DNA of 64,000 bases, from the NCBI RefSeq assembly GCF_025370255.1, contig NZ_JAMTCD010000001.1, forward strand, positions 310,001-374,000, in the 5' to 3' direction. Both the position numbers and the translations under genes were made by a program. This stretch comes from Shewanella holmiensis (GTDB lineage Bacteria > Pseudomonadota > Gammaproteobacteria > Enterobacterales > Shewanellaceae). This document shows positions 59,730-64,000 of this stretch, piece after piece (position 1 is the stretch's first letter; each line of letters opens with the position of its first letter). Under the pieces are notes generated by a model, which was not told the DNA's origin, ran no database searches, and saw nothing but the letters and a program-made list of their open reading frames with translations.

Positions 59730-60965
59730 TTAAAATGTTAGCGCAAAACCAACAAAGTGCATGCGCCCTTCAAAATAACCATTAAGCAGATAATCATTGG
59801 CTAATCCCAGCCCTAAGCCATCTTGGCTAATGTCTACTTTACCTAAATCAGCAAACTCATAGAACATATCCAATTTTGTCTGACCAATCATGGTACTCGC
59901 CCCAACCGAATAACGTAACTGACTACCTACTGGGATATCTGGCGTTTGCTTACTTGCGTCTTCTTGAGGTGAGGTTTCATAAGACACACCCGCTTTCAAT
60001 GTCCAATTAGGATTAATCGCATATTCTGCGCCAATCCCGTAATGCCAAACATCATCCCAATCGCGAGTTTGTGTTAAATCAACGGTCTTGCGATTACCGT
60101 TAACCGTGCCATCAAACAAGATTGGACTACTGTCCCAATCACTCCATTGATGCCATTGGATAGTCGACATAACCGCCCACTGAGCATTAATTTTGTAGCG
60201 TGCGCTGAAATCGGCAATCGCCACCAAAGAAGTGTCCATTTGGTATCTGTCTAGGGTGATTAGTGTGCCATCAGTCGGTAACTTCGCGCCGATATCTGAG
60301 TCTATATTGCCGTTAAAATCATGTTCTATTTTAGAACGATAACTCAAGCCAAGGGTTAACTGCTCAGAAGCTTGATAAACAACACCCGCGTTATAACCCA
60401 AAGCCCAATCAGTTTCACTTGCAAGATCGCTTTTCACCATCCGCGCGTCCATTGAAGCAAAATTAATTTGCGCGCCAACGGCAACGGACCATTGATCATT
60501 TAGCTTATAACTTAACGAAGGGTTAAATTGTAAAGTGAGTAAATTGATATTTTCCAGTTGTAAATCACCCGCCCAATTGGCACTGTAATCTAATCCTGAG
60601 CCTCCAGCCGTCGCCACCGCTAATCCTAAATGTAAGTCATCGGTTAACTGCTGCACATGAAACATGGCAGCTGAACCGATATAGTCTTGGCTTTTTCCGT
60701 TGCGGTCATAAGGGTTATCTTGATCATAATAATCAACCCCTAAATCTAAAATTACCCCGTTAACCGTCGTTTGATTGCCGTTCATAATCGACATCACCGC
60801 AGGGTTAACCCAAATTGATGCAGCAGAACCGGTATACACGCCATCTCCAGCCCCAGCAGTGCCCTGGTTAGCATACACAGCCTCTTGCAAAAATAACCCA
60901 CTGGCGCTAACAGGTAAGCAAACTAACAATGCTAATGGCGATAAGCATAAAAGACGTAATTTCAT
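59730..60965 (-). CDS. fadL: Outer-membrane long-chain fatty acid transporter FadL
   Basis: The 411-aa precursor has a signal peptide ending PVSA-SG. The mature N-terminus SGLFLQEAVYANQGTAGAG forms the hatch, and the conserved NPA motif is in ASIWVNPAVMS. The rest is a 14-stranded barrel ending in HFVGFALTF, with a terminal aromatic residue for BAM recognition. It imports long-chain fatty acids or other hydrophobic molecules. ATG 60965 has AGGAG 8 bases upstream; an upstream in-frame ATG lacks one. Confidence 0.95.
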   Translation of the reverse strand: MKLRLLCLSPLALLVCLPVSASGLFLQEAVYANQGTAGAGDGVYTGSAASIWVNPAVMSIMNGNQTTVNGVILDLGVDYYDQDNPYDRNGKSQDYIGSAAMFHVQQLTDDLHLGLAVATAGGSGLDYSANWAGDLQLENINLLTLQFNPSLSYKLNDQWSVAVGAQINFASMDARMVKSDLASETDWALGYNAGVVYQASEQLTLGLSYRSKIEHDFNGNIDSDIGAKLPTDGTLITLDRYQMDTSLVAIADFSARYKINAQWAVMSTIQWHQWSDWDSSPILFDGTVNGNRKTVDLTQTRDWDDVWHYGIGAEYAINPNWTLKAGVSYETSPQEDASKQTPDIPVGSQLRYSVGASTMIGQTKLDMFYEFADLGKVDISQDGLGLGLANDYLLNGYFEGRMHFVGFALTF

Positions 60966-61032
60966 GATGTCACTCCTACAGGATAATGTTGACATCATGT
61001 CATATCGAAATCGTGTTTTTAGGATATCCGTT

Positions 61033-61046
61033 ATTCCATATGGAAT
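61033..61046. promoter_or_regulatory. 14-bp perfect palindrome upstream of fadL
   Basis: ATTCCATATGGAAT lies 68-81 bases before the fadL ATG, at promoter distance; an operator candidate. It does not match the FadR consensus that I know. Confidence 0.5.
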
Positions 61047-61293
61047 TATCAGAATAAATACAGCTAATTAAAGAACACGCAGCCCAAATGCTATTGGTTT
61101 TCCATCAACCAACGAATGCATTTTCAAACGACAACACGCTATTACTAATAGTTGGTCAATGAATCATTGTTAATCTATCAAGCACGTTTTTCAGCATGCC
61201 AAGGGTTCTCGATACGCGCGGATACATGCTACACTCACGCCTTATTTTGATAAGGCTAATGGGCCTTAATACCAACAGTGAATGTGAACTAAC

Positions 61294-61839
61294 ATGAAAC
61301 AACTGCTTGATTTTTTACCTTTAATCATTTTTTTTGCCGTGTATAAATTTGCCGATATTTATACCGCAACCGGCGCCTTAATTGCCGCTACCGCCGTTCA
61401 ACTTGTCGTCACCTATTTACTGTATAAACACATCGAAAAAATGCATTTAATTACCTTTGCTATGGTGACCGTATTTGGTGCATTAACCCTGTTTTTTCAT
61501 GATGATGCATTTATTAAGTGGAAAGTCACCATCGTCTATGGCCTATTTGCTGTGGGTTTAGCGGTAAGTCAACTCATGGGCAAACCAGCCCTTAAAAGTA
61601 TGCTTGGCAAAGAGATCCAGGTAAAAGATACCATCTGGGCACACGTCACCTGGTATTGGGTCGCCTTTTTTATCATCTGCGGCGTTGTAAATATATACGT
61701 TGCTTTTAGCCTACCACTAGAAACTTGGGTTAACTTTAAGGTATTTGGTTTAACAGCACTGACCCTAATCAATACCGTGTTAACCGTTGTTTATCTCTTT
61801 AAACACATGGAAAAACCACCCGAAGAAACCCAGCCGTAA
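61294..61839 (+). CDS. yciB: Inner-membrane septation protein YciB
   Basis: The 181-aa protein has five membrane helices and family-wide motifs [26 protein letters not shown]-type [15 protein letters not shown] and [13 protein letters not shown]. It is implicated in envelope maintenance and septation in E. coli and Shigella (old name ispZ). It is the first of a yciB-yciI-xthA run in which yciI and xthA overlap. Confidence 0.95.
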   Translation: MKQLLDFLPLIIFFAVYKFADIYTATGALIAATAVQLVVTYLLYKHIEKMHLITFAMVTVFGALTLFFHDDAFIKWKVTIVYGLFAVGLAVSQLMGKPALKSMLGKEIQVKDTIWAHVTWYWVAFFIICGVVNIYVAFSLPLETWVNFKVFGLTALTLINTVLTVVYLFKHMEKPPEETQP

Positions 61840-61924
61840 TGGCAGAATGGGGAAAATTTTTTAACCCGATTTACATAACTATTTTGCTTTACATCGACCT
61901 TATAAAACAAATGGAGCCTTGACT

Positions 61925-62224
61925 ATGTGGTATATGATTTCTTCTCAAGATGTTGAAAACAGTTTAGAAAAACGCTTATCAGTGCGCGCAGATCACCTTG
62001 CTCGATTGCAGACTTTAGCCGATGAAGGCCGTTTATTAACTGCCGGACCACATCCTGCAATTGATAACGAAAATCCAGGAGAAGCTGGATTTACCGGTTC
62101 ATTAGTGGTTGCAGATTTCCCCTCATTAGAAGAAGCACAGGCATGGGCCGATGTCGACCCATATATTGCTGCTGGCGTATATAAAAGCGTTATCGTAAAA
62201 CCTTTTAAGCGTGTACTACCGTAA
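61925..62224 (+). CDS. yciI: YciI family protein
   Basis: The 99-aa protein matches E. coli YciI ([47 protein letters not shown]). The fold is ferredoxin-like with a conserved His-Asp pair; the biochemical role is unsettled. ATG 61925 is favoured: GGAG lies 9 bases upstream, while an in-frame TTG at 61919 is too close. Its stop overlaps the xthA start (TAATG). Confidence 0.93.
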   Translation: MWYMISSQDVENSLEKRLSVRADHLARLQTLADEGRLLTAGPHPAIDNENPGEAGFTGSLVVADFPSLEEAQAWADVDPYIAAGVYKSVIVKPFKRVLP

Positions 62225-63033
62225 TGAAGATAGTCTCATTTAATATCAATGGCCTGCGTGCTCGCCTGCATCAATTACAAGCATTAATTGACAGTCACCA
62301 GCCTGACATCATTGGTTTACAAGAAACCAAAGTACATGATGAAGCGTTTCCAGTAGCTGATGTTGAAGCGATGGGATACAAGGTTCACTACCATGGTGGT
62401 AAGGCCCATTATGGCGTAGCTATGTTGTCTAAAGCCGAACCGTTAAAGGTATTAAAAGGCTTTGATAGTGATGCTGAAGACGCGCAGCGCCGATTAATCA
62501 TTGGTCAATTTATGCAAGACAATGGCCGGGTATTGACCGTAATAAATGGCTACTTCCCCCAGGGCGAAAGTATTCATCATGAAACAAAATATCCTGCTAA
62601 GCGTAAGTTTTATCAAGATTTAATGACCCATTTAAATAACCATCATACGCCTGATGAAGATATCGCTGTTATTGGTGACATTAATATCTCGCCACTAGAT
62701 GTAGACATAGGAATTGGTGAGCCCAATGCCAAGCGTTGGTTAAAAACGGGTAAGTGTAGCTTTCAACCTGAAGAGCGTGAATGGCTAAAAACCTTGCTAG
62801 ATTGGGGGTTTGTTGACAGTTTCCGTCAATTACATCCTACGCGTACAGAACGATATTCGTGGTTTGATTACCGTAGCAAGGGCTTTGATGACAATCGCGG
62901 TCTACGCATTGATGTAATTTTAGCAACGACATCTTTAGCGGCCAATGTGGTCGAGTCTGATGTCGATTATGCGTTACGCGGCATTGAAAAACCGTCAGAT
63001 CATGCGCCAATTTGGAGCACGTTTAAAGCTTAA
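62224..63033 (+). CDS. xthA: Exodeoxyribonuclease III
   Basis: The 269-aa member of the AP-endonuclease family has active-site elements [46 protein letters not shown] and SDHAPI. It removes 3' blocks and cuts abasic sites in base-excision repair. It has no ribosome site of its own and is translationally coupled to yciI by a one-base overlap. It is followed by a strong terminator. Confidence 0.97.
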   Translation: MKIVSFNINGLRARLHQLQALIDSHQPDIIGLQETKVHDEAFPVADVEAMGYKVHYHGGKAHYGVAMLSKAEPLKVLKGFDSDAEDAQRRLIIGQFMQDNGRVLTVINGYFPQGESIHHETKYPAKRKFYQDLMTHLNNHHTPDEDIAVIGDINISPLDVDIGIGEPNAKRWLKTGKCSFQPEEREWLKTLLDWGFVDSFRQLHPTRTERYSWFDYRSKGFDDNRGLRIDVILATTSLAANVVESDVDYALRGIEKPSDHAPIWSTFKA

Positions 63034-63087
63034 AGCTGATAATACTCAGCAACAAAACAGACAAGAATCTTTGCTCTGGCGATGTTT

Positions 63088-63121
63088 AAAGGCTTAATCA
63101 AATCTGATTAAGCCTTTTTTA
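63088..63121 (+). terminator. xthA terminator
   Basis: GGCTTAATC-aaatct-GATTAAGCC followed by six T. The rest of the gap to bioD (to 63340) shows only a small CACCG-ttag-CGGTG hairpin at 63261. Confidence 0.92.
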
Positions 63122-63340
63122 TATTTGACCTCAACTCAGATTAAGAGATGAATAAAAATATTTAAAATTAAAATATTCCATCAGTTAAGTTCAAACTTGA
63201 ACTTTGCCCAGATAACAAAGCAAATTTGCGTATCAATAGCTAGATTGCAAGTAAACTCAACACCGTTAGCGGTGCAAAGGGCTGGTTGATATGCATTTGT
63301 TCTTTCAAGCTAAGAATATGTAGTTACCACTGGTATTTGC

Positions 63341-64000
63341 CTACAGGCTAATGGCATCAAGGGCCAAATAAGTCGCGGCGCGCTCTGCGCTAGGCTGAGA
63401 TAAATAAGGCACATAACCTAAATAAGGCGCGGTCATCATTTGCTGTAAACTTGCCAAATTGGCGGCTATTTCACTCATGTTGGCATCCACCTGATTAGCG
63501 ACCCAACCCACAAGGTGTAAGCCATCGGCTTCAATGGCTTGTAACGTCAATAACGCATGATTCAAACACCCTAGCTTCATGCCTACCACTAAAATAACAC
63601 CGATTCGTTCAGCATGATTGTGTTGTACATAAGCATCAAGCTGCTTAACACTGTCCGACAAATATTGATTATGGCCTAAAGGTAATCGCCAGCCTCCTGC
63701 GCCTTCAATTAACGCAAAATCAGCCGTTAGCATAGGCGTAGACAACAGGTGTGCCACAACCTCTTTAGCATCTAATACCCTTGCAGTATGCTGAGCGGCG
63801 ATATGCGGTGCTATGGCAGGTTCAAATGCAATAGGGTTAACCTGTTGATAGCTTAAACCCATGTTCGACTGTGCCATCAAAGCTTGCGCATCGGCATTTC
63901 TCAATCCATCTGGCGTTAACTCACAGCCCGATGCAATGGGTTTAAAGCCACACTTATTGCCTTGAGCTAAATACAGTAACGCTGAAGAAATTAACGTTTT
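63341..64000 (-). CDS. bioD: Dethiobiotin synthetase BioD (5' end outside window)
   Basis: The frame is open from the window edge (KTLISSALLYLA, just after the P-loop glycines) to the stop at 63341, 219 residues. Typical segments are KPIASGCE (substrate binding), IEGAGGWRLPL and GWVANQVD. It closes the ureido ring of dethiobiotin using ATP and CO2. Only the first dozen or so residues are missing. The rest of the biotin operon would be expected upstream, beyond the window. Confidence 0.95.
   Translation of the reverse strand, partial: KTLISSALLYLAQGNKCGFKPIASGCELTPDGLRNADAQALMAQSNMGLSYQQVNPIAFEPAIAPHIAAQHTARVLDAKEVVAHLLSTPMLTADFALIEGAGGWRLPLGHNQYLSDSVKQLDAYVQHNHAERIGVILVVGMKLGCLNHALLTLQAIEADGLHLVGWVANQVDANMSEIAANLASLQQMMTAPYLGYVPYLSQPSAERAATYLALDAISL

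Overview
The window is AT-rich, almost fully coding gammaproteobacterial chromosome. Protein similarity and gene order (rraB, ligA-zipA-smc, cysZ, cysK, focA/pflBA, yfbV/ackA-pta, tamAB, scpAB-rluB, yciO-rnm, trpEGDCFBA, yciB-yciI-xthA, bioD) fit the genus Shewanella, probably a low-GC, cold-adapted species. The genus is inferred from recognition; no database was searched.

Left part (1-12.8 kb, mostly minus strand): a truncated NERD-domain protein with degenerate protein-kinase modules, then rraB, a ybcJ-like S4 gene, yeeZ, an HD-GYP gene and a DUF2919 gene. The replication/division/segregation genes ligA, zipA and smc follow, with cysZ divergent from smc. From 13 to 20.6 kb lie a DUF5916-type outer-membrane protein, a PAS/EAL/CBS phosphodiesterase, a REC-REC-GGDEF regulator and an unusual FabH-like ketosynthase. 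With the HD-GYP gene this gives three cyclic-di-GMP proteins in 20 kb.

Middle part (21-33 kb): cysK, then the mixed-acid module. focA and pflBA diverge from a 614-bp control region carrying two exact inverted copies of a PdhR-like operator, an FNR-like site and a 30-bp palindrome. yfbV/ackA-pta follow. Together these genes convert pyruvate to formate plus acetyl-CoA, export formate and make acetate plus ATP. The 31.5-33.3 kb stretch holds a small lipoprotein, a 26-residue minus-strand protein too short for routine calling, and a 74-residue orphan.

Right part (33-64 kb): hrpA, a CBS-pair protein, a periplasmic isoaspartyl peptidase, tamA-tamB, rplY, then a tRNA-Leu(UAA) whose 3' end and terminator are duplicated in an array reminiscent of the E. 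coli tyrT/rtT locus. Next come a repeat lipoprotein, rluB-scpB-scpA and yciO-rnm. The trp operon has a leader peptide with three consecutive Trp codons and an attenuator. It is followed by a periplasmic binding-like protein, fadL, yciB, yciI, xthA and a bioD gene cut by the window end.

Most of the window is conserved housekeeping sequence. The least explained items are the tRNA-Leu repeat array, the NERD/pseudokinase protein, the 26-aa protein, the 13-residue-repeat lipoprotein and the focA-pflB control region.
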